Assembly: GCA_012932295.1 (NCBI GenBank)
Contig: JAAONU010000016.1
Location: 36,301,241 to 36,365,240, forward strand
From: Cyclina sinensis
Taxonomy: Eukaryota > Mollusca > Bivalvia > Venerida > Veneridae
Length of the DNA: 64,000 nt
Direction: 5' to 3'
Shown here: positions 42,670 to 57,600 of the stretch, piece after piece
Layout of the letters: each line of letters starts with the position of its first letter
Numbering within the stretch: the first letter of the stretch is position 1
Notes under the pieces: generated by a model
What the model was told of the DNA's origin: nothing
Database searches by the model: none
What the model saw: only the letters and a program-made list of their open reading frames with translations
Position numbers and translations under genes: made by a program

Positions 42670-45600
42670 GTAAATGATAATATCCATCATGTCATTTCTT
42701 TGGAATTTTGTCCTGAATTTAAGCCCTTGTATTGAAGTTTAGTGGGAGGGGTAACAGTATTTTTTTTTAGTGTTGATAATTTTACGTTTCAGACAAAGAT
42801 TAAGAACTGCTGTCATAAGCCCTTGACCCTTAATTTGTTTTGTTGAGTGTAATAAATATCCATAGTTAATTGTAACTAGAGTCGTGATTGGTTGCAGGGT
42901 TTCCCCCAGGCCGTTATCGCCAGTCGCATGCGACAAGCCATAATTTCAGGACCATATTTGCGACATGCTATTATTTGCCCGACATGCCTTATCTCCCGCA
43001 GCTACTTGTGTACCTAATGACATTGTATGAAAACAAGAGACAGCTTATCGCTCAGGTATTTGACAGCGTCAACAGCTTTGCAAGTTAACCAATCGGTAAC
43101 AAGAACTGATGCCTAACGTGCATCGGCTCCGCCTACATGTTGGCGACTTTTAATAATGACCACGTGTGAAATTTTGATACGTGAAACCAAAAGGTATTAT
43201 TTAGATAGGGAGCGACAAATGACTGATTAAAGATGCCGAGATCAAAATCGGATCAGCGTTTAATTTATTGTAATTGAATGATGGTTCGTCATATGTGAAG
43301 ATGCTTGCAAGAAACGTTCAATTGATGCAGATATTTCTATTTTCCCCACATAAAAAACGTGCAATTCGTGCAAAGTTTCTTTATTTACCACTGACGAAGG
43401 AAGTATTCACAAGCTCCACGAAAAAAGCGTGCAGTTCGAGCAATGTTTTGTAATCAAGTTATAGAAGTGCAACTGCATATTTTACAAAAAATGGCTGAAA
43501 TACTTTTTGGTACTTTTGTTTTAATTCTAGGATTTATTTATAAGAAAAGGTCAAGTAGATTTAAGACAAGCTTAACAAATTGAAGGAAATCAATTTCAGC
43601 AAATATTTGCTTCATTTAACGTGAAGCAGTGAGTGAAAATATCGGATAAAATTCGATTGTCATATATTTCCGCGACCCCGTTGTGTTTTGATATTTATAG
43701 AAAACAATGAAAAAGTTTCCTTTTCTCTCAGACTTGAATATTTTTGCTGTCTTGGTAGACATCCCATGTACACCCCTGAGACTATACTCCTGTTCATTAC
43801 CAAGGTTTTAAAAGAAGAAAGACATTAAAGCAATTACATTTGTTGATTTATTTATTTAAGTGAGAATCAAAATTGATATATGTATGTAATTTACAGATAT
43901 ACACCATTTTAAATTGCATGTATATATCAGTGCATTGCAGGGGGGCGTGACAAAAAAGATAAAATCAGTCTTTCCTGCAACGACCCTTCCTGAAATCCAG
44001 GGGGAAACCCTGGGTTGACCTTTTCAGCTCAATGCTATAATACTCAAGTATTAGGGCAGAGCTTATCGAATCCCAATCAGAAATCGATTGCATCATGTTG
44101 TTTATTCAAGTAGGTTGTTTATTAGAGCAGTTATCAGAGACTTATTAGATTCAAAATTTGAGTTGTCCGGGACAAAACTTATGTACACAGTCAGGTGTCC
44201 GAGAGCAAGTTTAGAAGTTTTCCGGACGTAGAATTTGTAGAGCCCTCCAATTTTATCAATACATTTTCTAAATGTTTAAACATTAAACTATAGTTAAAAA
44301 TAAAAATGCTTTCATATTTTAAACAATAATCAGATATATAACATTCTTAATGTAAAACATGCCCGTTTTACTTTAGGACGGAGTAAAATCTGTTTTTAAC
44401 TTGATGTTAGTCGGATTATTCTAGCTCGTTTTTGGTAACAACAGAACGAAAATAGCAGTATTTTTATTACTGCAGCTGTAAAGGACATTTAAGACTTTCG
44501 ATTTAAAAATGTAAAGATAATGTAAAGATAATGAATTTGGAATAAATAGATTTTAAGTTTTATCTGGTACAAAATAAGCCATTTTGGATAATTTCTAATA
44601 ACATGTGTGATAAATTACATAGATAATAGGTTACATCTAGGGAGCTGCTTATCTCTGTTATCTATGTCTCTGTCAGTAGTAATTCTTTTTTCTATTATTA
44701 ATCAGTTGTGAAGCAATGGTAATGTAGACAACAACAAAAAAATCCAGTCAAGAAAGTCCTCCGTTATTTTGGTCTTTTGAATGATTGAGTGTAGATCTTG
44801 TCATACACAAAATAATGACTTTTGACTTGTTGTTAAAGAAAATTTATTTGAAATAAATTGATCAATAGTTATTTCAACTTTTCAGGGTCTGGTATGAACA
44901 TCCCATTGTGGGACTTTGTTGGAACAACTATGGTTACCAGTAATTATATACGTCTAACGCCAGACAGGCAAAGCTCTCAGGGTGCTATATGGAACAGTGT
45001 GGTAATTTCATTATTCAATTTATACATTGGTTAATGTTGTAACAATTATTTTTTATGTCCCTAATAGGTGGCTTAGGAGTCACACTGACCATTCCTTATT
45101 CCGTCAGTCCATTCATCCCATTATCTGTGTACAACTCCTTCTACAATACTCATTTGATTTTCACCAAAGTGCTGTAGTGCATATTCTCTTGCTTTCAAGT
45201 ATTTTTAGCTCACCTGAGCAAAGGTTAGTGTGAGCTATTGTGATCACCCTGTGTCCGGCGTCAGTCGTCCGTCATCAACATTTTACTTTAAATGACATCT
45301 CCTCCTAAACCACAAAGCTATTTTTAACAAAACTTTACAGAAATGTTCCTTATATTGCCCTTTCCTAAAATTGCTCAAACTGTTCCACTCATTTGCACAT
45401 AAGGGCTGCAAAAGCTAAAAAAAGAAAAAAAATTAAATAACATCTCCTCCTAAACGGCTGGGTGATTTTCCACCAAATTTTACAGAAATGTTCCATACAT
45501 AGCCCTCTATTAAAATTGCTAAATCTGTTCCGCTCCATTGAACAAAACGGCTGCCAGAGCTAAAAATAGATTTTCATCAATATTTGGCTTCAAATGACAT

Positions 45601-48600
45601 CTCCTTCAAAACCACTTGGACATTTTAAACCAAATTTGACAGAAATGTTCCTTATATTGCTCTTTCTAAAATTGCTCAAACCGTTCCGCTCCATTGCACA
45701 TAAGGGCTGCAAAAGCTAAAAATAGAAAAAAAAACAGCATCTCCTCCTAAACGGTCGGGAGATTTTCCTGAATAATTTCACAGAAATGTTCCTTACATAG
45801 CCCTCTATTAAAATTGCTAAAAAAGTTCTGCTCCATTGAACAAAATGGCCACCAGAGCTGAAAATAGATTTTCATCAATATTTTGCTTCAAATGACATCT
45901 CCAAAACCACTTGGCCATTTTAAACCAAATTTGACAGAAATGTTCTTTATAATGCCCTTTTCTAAAATTGCTCAAACAATTCTGCTTCATTGTACATAAG
46001 GCCTGCAAAAGCTAAAAGTAGAAAAGAAATCAAACAGCATCTCCTCCTCAATGGCAAATTAATTTTCCATCAAATTTCATGGAAATGTTCCTTACATACC
46101 CCTGCTTTAAAATTGCTTAAACGGTTCTGCTCCATTGAACAAAATGGCCACTGGAGCTAAAAAATAGGTTTTCTTCAATATATGGCTTCTAATGACATCT
46201 CCTCACAAGCTGTTATCACGAAACTGCCTCTGCCCCATGGATTGTTTTGGTATAAAATATGAGATCTTTGAATTCATATCTTCAGTTAGAAAATGTAATG
46301 TTGCATCTGATGTTTGCTTAACGGTAGATCCTCAGGCAAAGTACTCAGGTGAGTGATCCAGAGCCATCATGGCCCTCTTGTTGGTGGAGTTAATGCCTAT
46401 TATTTAATTCTACATAGTATATCTTCGGTTTGCAGCTCCTGCTACATTTTTCATTCAATTTTCACCAAACATTCACAGAATGATCAATATCAAGTGCCTC
46501 AGCGCATAACAGTACATGCCAGGAGGAACTCTTGTTTTCCTTGAGGTCGATGTGGACTTCCCATTACATAAAATGCGAAAAAGTCCACCAAATATCGAGG
46601 AACTCCTGCATGGACATGGTCACCAAATACAATGTAACCTAGTAGCCATACAACACATGGTTGCCAGATTTTTTCATCAGTAAGCAATAACGAGGCTAAG
46701 AGAGTTCCAGATAACATGGATTTTGGCGAATGTTATGCTTTAAAATTAACAAAAACATTTTGGGATAGCTATCATACTGATACGTATATTTACGAACGCT
46801 CCAATTTAATTATGAAAGGCATGAAAAAATTGACAAGGCAGTGGCATCTGGAAACAGCTGATTATAACTTCCGAGAAAGAATTGATTGGGTATCTGTATC
46901 ATTTTCTGATCAGCATCTGCTAATACTCCTTTCCTATTTTAAGAAACTGTTAACTCTTCTCCAACATTTGTATCATCTAGGCGTTTGGTAAAAATTATTG
47001 ATTGATTTTGCTATGTAATAATATCAAGCACTCTGAAAGATTCAAGAACGAAAATACACAATAAACTTACACTCGATTTGCTGCAAATGAATTTGGAATT
47101 TCGTTCTAATTTTCACCAAAAGTCATAAATTTGGTTGCTTCAAATGATGTACTGTTTCATTAAGCTTGTTTCATTGTTCAGGAAATCCAGGTGAGTTATG
47201 ACCCTAATTACTGTATATACTCAGCCAAAGGTCGACTCGTCCATTAGTCGAGAAGGGGTTTTTGTGGTTAAAATGGATGTTTATTTACTTAGACCCTTTC
47301 ATACGTCGAGTTGGATTTTTAAGATTTTATGCAATCGTACAAATTGCGTATCTACAGTAAAGGGAAGCAACTATGTCGATAGAGTGGTGTGCAGTAGTTT
47401 CATTATACCGAAGATGTACAGACAGTATGTTTTTAGATATTTTGGAAGGGATAATTTGAAAGTGACACAGTCGTTTGCTGTCAATATTATTCATTTAATT
47501 AATAATTTATTTAACTTGCAAGTCTTTCAGAATGCACCAAAAACAAACACAGAAATATAATACCAAAGCACATGAATAATTTCAAACAGGAATTATCACA
47601 CTGAAATTATACGGGTTATTATGAAAAAAATTAATGCCAGTTATTGTTCACACCTTTGATTTCTGAATAAAGCATAATGCTGTTTGTTATGTTTACAAAA
47701 CAATAAGGACCTGTATGATATACGATTATACATCAGGAAAAGCCCTGACATTGGACAGACTTTATCACTAAACAACGGAAGTCACTCTATAAAAACCTCG
47801 ACATGGTCGTGTGTTTATTACATGTCAGTCAGATGTGTGAAAATATCTTTGTCATACTGCCAAGCAGACTAATAAAACAAAGGTAGTCTCTTTTATAATT
47901 TCTTTATTGATTACAGGAGCCTGCTGAATAATAATGATGTAATTACGCTACGGGGTTACCTCCGTGTAGTGTAAAAAATATGACTGTCATACAGACAAGT
48001 AATAATACGTTTGATAAATTTTTCATTTTCCTTACCTGACGCGCCCATACATCGAGTAATGACTTCAAGGCCATTTTCTGGGGATTAAAAACTCGACTTT
48101 TGGCTGAGTATATACAGTATTTAATTCCAAATCATGAGTTATTGTCGAGATATTTTGCAATTTCGTGATATTGAGGAAACTGTCGTTTTCTTCGCTGCTG
48201 CGGATATTTTTTTTCTCATCAAACGCAGAAAATGCGAGTTCCTCCAAGCATGTACTGTATACGGGGCTATTGTGATTTGATTATTTTTTGCATAGTTATT
48301 GCCCTTCATTTAATTTACTCTATATTGCTCATATGATGTTCATCAAACTTTCATATAATGATTATTATCAAGTGCCACAGTGTACATTTTGCGATTTATT
48401 TTTGGCATAGTTATTGACCTTTGTTGAATTTTACTTAATACACCTTCTGTGCACAATTCTTCCTACATTTCTCTTGCAATTTTCACCAGTCTTTCTCAGA
48501 ATGATCATGTCAAAGGTCAAGGTCACACTGACCTTGTAAAGCAAAATGGTTGCTGATCAATTACTATAGAATGCTTGGGTCCAGCTCCTCAAATCTTCAT

Positions 48601-51600
48601 AGGCAGATTGGTCATGACAGATGACCCCTGTAGTTTTAAGGGTTACAAGGTCAAAGGTCATGGTCACAATAACCTTGAAAATATCTAGGGAATCCTTGGG
48701 CCCAGGTTCTTCAGACAGTATGTAGGTTTGTCATGATAGTAGATGACAACTATAGTTTTTCAGGTCATTGGGTCAAGGGTCACAGTAACCTTGAAAAGCG
48801 AAATGGTTTCCGATGAATAACTGTAGAATGCTTGGGCCCATGTTCCTCAAACTTGGTTTATAGGTTGTTCATGACTTGTAGATGAGCATTTTAGTTTATC
48901 AGGTCACTGGGTGAAAGACCAAGGTTTTTGAATAGCAAAATGGTTTCCGATCAATAACTATAGAATGCTTGGTCCAAGCTCGTCAAAACTTCTTGGCTGT
49001 CTCTAGGGATAAGGCATTAGGGGAAGTGGGGGGAAGGGGGGGGGGGGGGGGTGCGGGGTGACAATATGATGTACAAACATCTCGTTTTAAAGGAAATACA
49101 ATGCTCTGAATTGTTAGATATATATGCCTCTATCAAGAGTATTAAATTCTTGAGAAAATGCGTAACATTCTTGGTTGGCACAATGATATTGTAACATTAT
49201 TATTTGTCGAGTTTCCATTTTATGAAAATAAAATGTCATTTCAAATACTGGTACTAGTAATTTTACCACAAATTGTACTGATAGGTGTAATTTTCAAAAA
49301 AAAGATTGTAAATCTTGGTAGCCAGTGTCTTTTTGAGCTTCTAGTAATATGACATGGTACATCTGGCACAAGCAGTTTACCCAGGACTTTATCAGGTCTT
49401 GCATCTCTGTCACTCTGGAATGATAGAGGAGTGAAATGTGACAATATTTAATCATGTATTGTAAAGATTACCAGTCACACTACAAATTTTTCTTAAAGAC
49501 AAAGCAAGCTTGAATCTTTGTTCTTTCAGCCTTGTAGAGTAAGAAACTGGGAGTTACATGTACATTTCAAAGTCCATGGTCAAGGAAAAAGTCTTTTTGG
49601 AGATGGTTTTGCTGTCTGGTATGCAAAAGAGAGAAACCAACTTGGTATGTATTAAATCAGGTTATGTGTGTAACTATATAAAACAGGTTACGTGTGTATA
49701 CAAAACCATCTTTCAGTGTATTAAGTAATAATTTTCCAATGTAATTGGAGTAAGACTTGTTTTGTAGTTTGAAAACTACATCTAGGCAGACAGCCAGAAA
49801 TACCAAGATATTGATGGATCCCAGACCCATCACATTTGCATGATTTAACAAAGAAGTACAGTAATATTTTCACCATGAACAAGTATATTTATAACAAAAG
49901 AACATATGGTAATGTTTGTGCGTGTGGATCCATGAATTATAAATGCTATTCAGATAGTATTGATGGATCCCTGTCCTGCAAATTTACATGATTTAACAAA
50001 GAAGTACAGTTATATTTTTACCACAAACAAGTATAAAATTTAAAAATTAGCATCAAAATTTATTTTCCAGGTCCTGTGTTTGGAAGTAAAGATTACTTCA
50101 CTGGTTTAGCAATTTTTGCAGACACATACAGCAACCACAATGGACCACATAATGTAAGTTTTTAGCTCACCTGAGCACAAAGTGCTCAGGGTGAGCTTTC
50201 CTGATCAGTCTTTGTCTGTCGGTCCGTCCGTCTTCAACTTTTCATTCAATCGACATCTCCTCTGAAACCAATGGGCCAAATTTAATGAAACTTGCTTGGG
50301 ATGTTCCTTGCTTGAAGCTCTACCAAGATATTTCAAATGGTTCTGGTCCATTGCATTTCTGGTTCACAGGAGCTAAAAATAGATTTTAAAAGTTGGATCT
50401 TTAAAAATCTTCTCCGAAACCTCGAGGCCTAGAGTTTAGATATTTGGTATGAATCATCATCTAGTGGACCTGTACCAAGTTTGTTCAAATTATGACCCTG
50501 GGGGTCAAAACTGACCCTACCCCAGGGGTCAGTTGATTTTACATAGATTTATTTAGGGAAAACTTAAAAATCTTCTTGTCAGAAACCACAAGGTCTAGAG
50601 TTAAGATATTTGGTGTGTAGTATTGTCTAGTGGACCTCTACTAAGTTTGTTCAATCATAGCCACTGGGTCAAAATTGGCCCTGTCCTGGAGGTGACATAG
50701 AGTTATATAGGAAAAACTTTAAAAAAATCTTCACATCAGAAACCAAAAGGCATAGAACTTAGATATTTTGTATGTAGCATTGTCTAGAGGACCTCTACCA
50801 AGTTTGTTCAAATCATAGCCCCTGGGTCAAAAAAGGCCCCGCCCAAGGGGTCACATGCTTTACATAGAGTTATATAGGAAAAGCTTTAAAAATCTTCTTT
50901 TCAGATACCACAAGAATTAGAGGTTAGATATTTGGTGTGCAGCATTGTCCAGTGGACCTCTACCAAGTTTGTTCAAATCGTGGTCCCTGGGTCAAAAGTG
51001 GCCCCACCCCAAGAGTCACATGTTTTACATAGAGTTACATGTGTATACAGGAAAAACTTTAAAAAATCTTCTTGTCAGAAACCTCAAGGCCTACAGTTTA
51101 GATATTTGGTGTGTAGCATTGTCTAGTGGACCTCTACTAAGTTTTTTCAAATCATAGCCCTGGGGCAAAAAAGGCCCTGCCGAGGGGGTCACATGTTTTA
51201 AATAGAGTTATATAGGAAAAACTTAAAAAATCTTCTTGCCAGAAACTACGAGGCGTAGAGTTTAGATATTTGGTGTGCAGCATTGTCTAGTAGACCTTTA
51301 CCAAGTTTGTTCAAATCAGGACCCTGGGGTCAGAACTAGTCCCAGCGGGGGTGGGGGTGTGGGGGGAGTAATTTGATTTTACACAAGGACTTATATAGGG
51401 AAAACTTAAAAAATCTTCTGCTCTGAAACACCAAGGGCTAGACCTTCAATTGTTCATTGTTATGTCTCCCGCCAACCCCGCTCTTCTGATAGAGAGGTAT
51501 TGTTTTTGCCCTGTTCATGGGTGTCTGTTTGTCTGTCTGTCTGTCACATTTCATTTCATATGTCAGTCTGTAGACAAAATAGTTTCTGCATTATTACTCG

Positions 51601-54600
51601 AGAATGCTTGAGGGGAGAGGCTTATACATGGTAAACAGGTTGTCCATATTTAGTAAATGAACTGGGTCAAATGTCAAGCTCTTTGGGGGCCTTCACTTTG
51701 ATAACAGTTACTGATCAGTAACTCTAGGACAATTGAATCCAAGCATCATATTTTGCAGGATGTTTAGGCTTGGTAAATCGATGAACCCTGTTAACTTTCT
51801 GGCCCACTGGATCAAAGGTCAAGTTCACAGGGACCAGCCTTTTGAAATTGCCTTCCAATCTATAAGGTAAAACTTAGAGGGGCCTGCACTAGGGAAGTAC
51901 TGGTATGTCAAGAACAACTCAGGGGTGAGAATCTTCAGCTTTTTAGCTGACTTCAGATATTTTTCTTTGCACTTAAGATTATAGAATGTAGTAAGGAGAT
52001 TATAAAATGTAGCAAGGGGGTGCAAGGGTTTTCAGCTTTTTTAGTGAACATCATTCTCATCCCTGACAACTAAGGTAAAAACATTCAAATTTTGTGGGAT
52101 TTTTTAGTGTTGTGAATAGGTGAATAATTTTGGGTCCACTTAATCAAAGGTCATGCTCACGGGCCTTTAGAGGTAGAATTCAGAGAGAGATGAAGGGGTG
52201 GCGGGGCATACCAGTTTTACAAACATCTTTTGTGTTTGCCACATGGTTAGTCTAGTTATGTAACATTTAACTATCATCTTGTACCAGATATATGGTCTGT
52301 ACATGATTTGTATAACTTCAAGGATTGCTGAAGCTGATGTTAAATATTTTTCTTGATTCTCAAAACATTTTTTTTTTCAAAATATTAATTATGATGGAAC
52401 CAGTTAATCACAAAGAAACTAAGAAGCCAGTTAATTTCAGTATTGGTTAACATTTGATGCTGGATCAACTTAGGCAACTTTGGTGTGCAGTCTGTTTTGT
52501 GACTCTAAGTAGAAGTTGAATACTTACTGGTCAGTTCCCTCATCATTTATTAGGATACATCATGTCATTCAGTTTGTACATGAAAAGATTTCCCAGCCAA
52601 CAAGCTCCAAGCAATAGTGATTTTCCCCCTTGAAAGAATGAAGAAAATAACTGGAATACAGTATAATTTGAAGTTTTGGGTTTATTGATTCCTTATTTTC
52701 TCTTCTAGCACCAACATCCATATGTCTCTGCAATGGTAAACAATGGTACCATGCATTATGACCATGATTCAGATGGTACCCATACTGAGCTAGCAGGATG
52801 TACATCATTGTTTAGGAACCAGGAGCATGAAACATATTTGGCTATAAGATACGAAGGACAAACATTAAAGGTATAAACAGTTACATAGATTTTCTTCATC
52901 CTTTACTTAGAGGCAGAGACTTGATTTACTTTGTCAGAAATCAGCAATAAAAAGAAAATACTCCCATGTCATCCATAAAAAATGTTTACTGGAACTGATG
53001 TACAAATATAACAGTAACCAGTAGGGTACAGAACATAGTAAGTTGTAACTGCCTCATAGCTGATTGCAAAAATCTAATACCAAAGAATAAGCCAGTAAAG
53101 GGCTGAAATAGAGTAAAAATGAAATATTTGTCAATTATCAAATTTTTGTTGTTCATTTTCAGGTGTCCATGGATGTAGATGGAAAGGATGGCTGGACAGA
53201 ATGTTTTAAAGTGGATGGTGTGAGGTTACCTCTGGGATATTACTTTGGTGCCTCAGCCGCTACTGGTGAATTAGCAGGTAAATGAAATAATTTCCACAAA
53301 GGTTTTATGTTACCTTTGTAATACACATAATCTGTCTTCTAAGTCTGTGTTTGTACCTGTGTGGCTGTTCATGTCTTTACGGTGAAGCTGATATTCAACT
53401 GCACTAATTTTGTGGGTTAGTGCTCTGTAAGAATATTTAGTGGTAACTTTTATGATATTTTTCTACACAAAGACTGCTTAAATCAATACTTTTTGTAATT
53501 ATGAAACTTCTCAACACCTGAGATCAAAGGTTAAATCAACTGTTTTACTGTTATTGTTTTGTAATTATGATTGAAACATTAGAATACATGCATAACAAAC
53601 ATACTGATACATCGAAGCAATGTTTTTTGTAACGTGTTAGCCTTTGAGGGTTTATTCTTAGGCTTGGCAAAATATATAATCTCACCATGACTTGAGCAGA
53701 TGATACGTCACCGCTAAATCAGGTCGATTTTTGACATTTTTATCAGTAAGTCATCAAAGTTGCCATCGTTGGAAAAACTTAAGATAATTTTAAGCAAACT
53801 TAATTTCAGCAAGTTTGAAATATCAATAAATGACTGATTTCTTAGCCTTTAGAAGTCATGACTGGTTTTTGAAGGAAAATTAAGGTTAAAATACACAATT
53901 CTTTTGGCAAGTCATCTGGTGTCTCATTTGTAGGGGTTAATTATATAGAGAAACATCTGGACCAGTTACTAAAGTGGGGGGCGGGGCAGTTTAGAGGGGT
54001 TCTACTGTATAAAAGTAATTTTAGTGGTCAGATTGACCCTAAATATTTTTTTTAAAAATCATTGTGCTTTGATATGTGTGCTTAGAAAAACAAATATTAC
54101 CAATATTTGTTGTTAGCTATATTCTTTGAGAAGAAATTTTTTTGGCAGTTCTGTAAGTTGAATTTATTAAAAATCTTTACTGACTGATCAAGTCATCAAT
54201 AAAATTTACAACTATACTGGAAGGTACATTTTCTTCTCATTTAAATCTCATAAAGTTGATAAAAAGTCAGCTTCAAAACGCTTTGATTTGATCATTTCTT
54301 GTGACTGTCATGCATCTTGATCATTCTGAACTTTAATATAACTTAAAGTAAATGTATACATAATTCAAAATGTCATTGTGCTTATAAAATATAGTTAAAT
54401 TTGGATGATCTTTTGAAAGTGCAAGGCATGTTATTTGAATACTGTTGAAATATGTCTAATAGAACAGATTCAACCAGACTGTCTTAATTACCAGTTATAA
54501 CTTGTGAATGGATTTAAGAATCTGTTACAGTGAATTAGCAAGCGTTTAACTACAGGTCTGCACTCGGGAAGTGTAGATAAGTACATTTGCAGATTTTTCC

Positions 54601-57600
54601 TTCAATAAAACTGTAAGTGAATACACAGAAGACAAATATAGAAAATTCTTTTTAAGTTAATAGTTATTTCATAATTAATGGAGTTATTGATTGTTCTTTT
54701 TTCAGATAACCATGATATTATTTCAATGAAACTTTACGAGTTAGATGTACCAGATGTTGTGAGTATAATTATGGACATTGTGAAATTTGTAATTCCTATT
54801 CAAAGAAAATAAAGGTTTGAAGTGCAGATTGTGATTAAAAAACATTGAAGGTATAAACCGGTTTCAGAACAAATGTTTAAACCAGTTTGCAGTACGATAG
54901 CAGGACATGTTCTGTTATAGCATTTGGCAAATCATTTGGTGTCAGAAAAAGACCTTGTGTCACATGGGCTAATTTAATGGTTAGTACATTGGTTAAACTC
55001 CACCTGGCAAAAGTTGGTGGTTTCTGTCATATAGAGGTTTTTTCTGGTCTTATCAAAAGATGATGTAAAGGTAAAGTAGCCTGTCTGCCGTAACTGTTAT
55101 AAACTTGCATTTATCTAATTAAATGTACATTGATGAAGTTGACACAACAAGATCTTGAAAAGAATACCAATGAATTTTACTGTTAGCTACAGTTTTTTTC
55201 TCTCTGTGTTACATAAATATCTATTATCTTTTGTCAGAATGCAGATTGCCTACAGGTGGTAAATTCATTAGTTTCACTTTGTTGATATTTTTCTTCAGGG
55301 TACAAAAGATGAATACAATGGATTACCAGAGGCAGATGTTTTTGCTGCACCAAGAGGTAAAAATTCCCAATGAGTTTTGGAGAAATTTTTAATGTTATGC
55401 CCTTTTTAGCTCACCTGAACGTACGCTCAACTCGAGCTTTTGTGATCTGTTGTGTGTCAGCTTTTTTATTTAAACATTCCCACAACCACAAGGTGAAAGT
55501 TCATAAAACTTAGCAGGAATGTTCCATGCATGAAGCTTCACCAAAATTGTTCAAAGAGTTCCATTCAATGCAGAACTCTAGTTGCTATGGCAACAGAAAT
55601 CTTGTCTGTAACTTCTGAGTCCAGAGTTCTTAAATTTGGTGTGTAGCATTGTCCAGTGGACCTCTACCAACTATGTTCAAATTATGTTCCTGAGTCACTA
55701 AAGCCCTGCTGGAATGATAACATACATAGAAATATAATGGAAAATCTTTAAAAGTCTTCTCATCTAAAACATCAAGGCTTGAAGTTCCGAAATTTGACAT
55801 TTAGCATTGTCTAGTGGACCCAAACCAAAACTGTTAAAACTTAGCCTCTAGGGTTATTATCTAGTGGACCACTACCAAGTTTGTTTAATCTATTATGTCC
55901 CTTTGGTCAATGCCATGCCAAAGGGGTCACATGTTTTATCCAGTGGACCACTACCAAGTTTGTTTAAACTATTATGTCCCTTTGGTCACTGCCCTGCCAA
56001 AGGGGTCACATGTTTTACATAGAAATATAGGGGAAGATATTTAAAATTTTCTTGTATGGAACCACAAGTCATCGAGTTCTCAAATTTTGCACAAAGCATT
56101 GTCAATTCTGCCTCTACTAAGATTGTTCAATTTTTGGTCATTTGTGGCCCTGACTCAGGAGTCAGATTTTTACTCAGACTTATACATGGCAAACTCTTAA
56201 AAAAATCTCCTTGTCAGAAATTGCAAAGCTCCTGAGATCTGGTGTGTAGTGGTTCTTTATCAAGTTTGTTCAAAATATCTCACTTGAGTGAAAATTGATC
56301 TTGTGGCCACTAGGTTTTGTTATACTCCCTGAACAAAGTTTTGAGAGGTATATAGGAGTTACCCGGTGGTTGGGCGGTCTGTTGCAGTTTCGTTGTCTGG
56401 AATATAACTTGAAAACTTACTAATGCTTGGAATTCAAGTGCAGTGTACAAGAGGTATAACTCTATCTTCATTATTTGCACAGTTATTATGCCCCCAATCG
56501 AAGATGAGGGGGCATATATTTTTGCAAATGTCGGTCGGTCGGTCCGTCGGTAGACACTCCATTTCCGATCAATAACTAGAGAACCCTTTGACCTAGGTTC
56601 ACCAAACATGGTATGCTGGTTGGTCATCACCAGTAGATGACCCCTATTGATTTTGAGGTCATTAGGTCAAAGGTCAAGCTCAGAGACCTTCATCCTAAAA
56701 ACGGTTTCCAATCAATAACTAGAGGACGCTTTGACCTAGGTTCACCAAACTTGGTATGCTGGTTGGTCATCACCTGTAGATGACCCCTATTGACTTTGAG
56801 GTCATTAGGTCAAAGGTCAAGATCACAGAGGCTTTTATCCTAAAAACGGTTTCTGATCAACAACTAGAGAACGATTTGACCAAGGTTCACCAAACTTGGT
56901 ATGCTGGTTGGTCATCACCAGTAGATGACCCCTATTGACTTTGTGGTCATTAGGTCAAAGGTCAAGATCACAGAGACTTTCATACAAAAAACGGTTTCCA
57001 ATCAATAACTAGAGAACGCTTTGACCAAGGTTCACCAAACTTGGTATGCTGGTTGGTCATCACCAGTAGATGACCCCTATTGACTTTGTGGTCATTAGGT
57101 CAAAGGTCAAGATCACAGAGACTTTCATACAAAAAACGGTTTCCAATCAATAACTAGAGAACGCTTTGACCTAGGTTCACCAACCTTGGTATGCTGGTTG
57201 GTCATCACCAGTATTTGACCCATATAGATTTTGAGGTCATTAGGTCAAAGGTCAAGTTCACAGGGATCTTTATCTAAAAAAATGGTATCAAATCAATAAC
57301 AAGAGAACGCTTTGACCTAGGTTCACAAACCTTGGTATGCTGGTTTGTCATCACCAGTAGATGACCCCTATTGACTTTGAGGTCATTAGGTCAAAGGTCA
57401 AGATCACAGAGACTTTCATCTAAAAAAACGGTTTCTGATCAGTAACCACAAAACGCTTTGACGTAGGTTCAGCAAACTTGGTTTGCTGGTTGGTCATCAC
57501 CAGAAGATGAACCCTATTGATTTTGAGGTCATTAGGTCAAAGGTCAAGCTCACAGGAACCTTCATCCTAAAAAACGGTTGTGATCAATAACTAGAGAACA

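Larger units (their letters stand above)
45030..49090. repeat. Outer dispersed repeat of LMAN2 intron 2, cut by three insertions
   Basis: Pieces at about 45060-45201, 46383-46508 and 48262-49090 share CTCCTTCTACA, ATTTTCACCA, AGAATGATCA and AAGGTCAAGGTCACACTGACC. They form one or two older repeats into which the AGCTCACC element and the ACAGTACATGC element were inserted. The right end (ATGTACAAACATCTCGTTTT, 49070) resembles hairpin-family termini. A G-run is at 49022-49050. Confidence 0.55.

Noticed and set aside
46716..46991. 91-codon frame inside the ACAGTACATGC element
   Set aside because: It looks mildly protein-like but I recognise no domain and it has no support beyond length.
47198..47560. 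120-codon frame in LMAN2 intron 2
   Set aside because: It begins outside and reads through the inverted terminus of the Tigger-like MITE; no transposase motifs.
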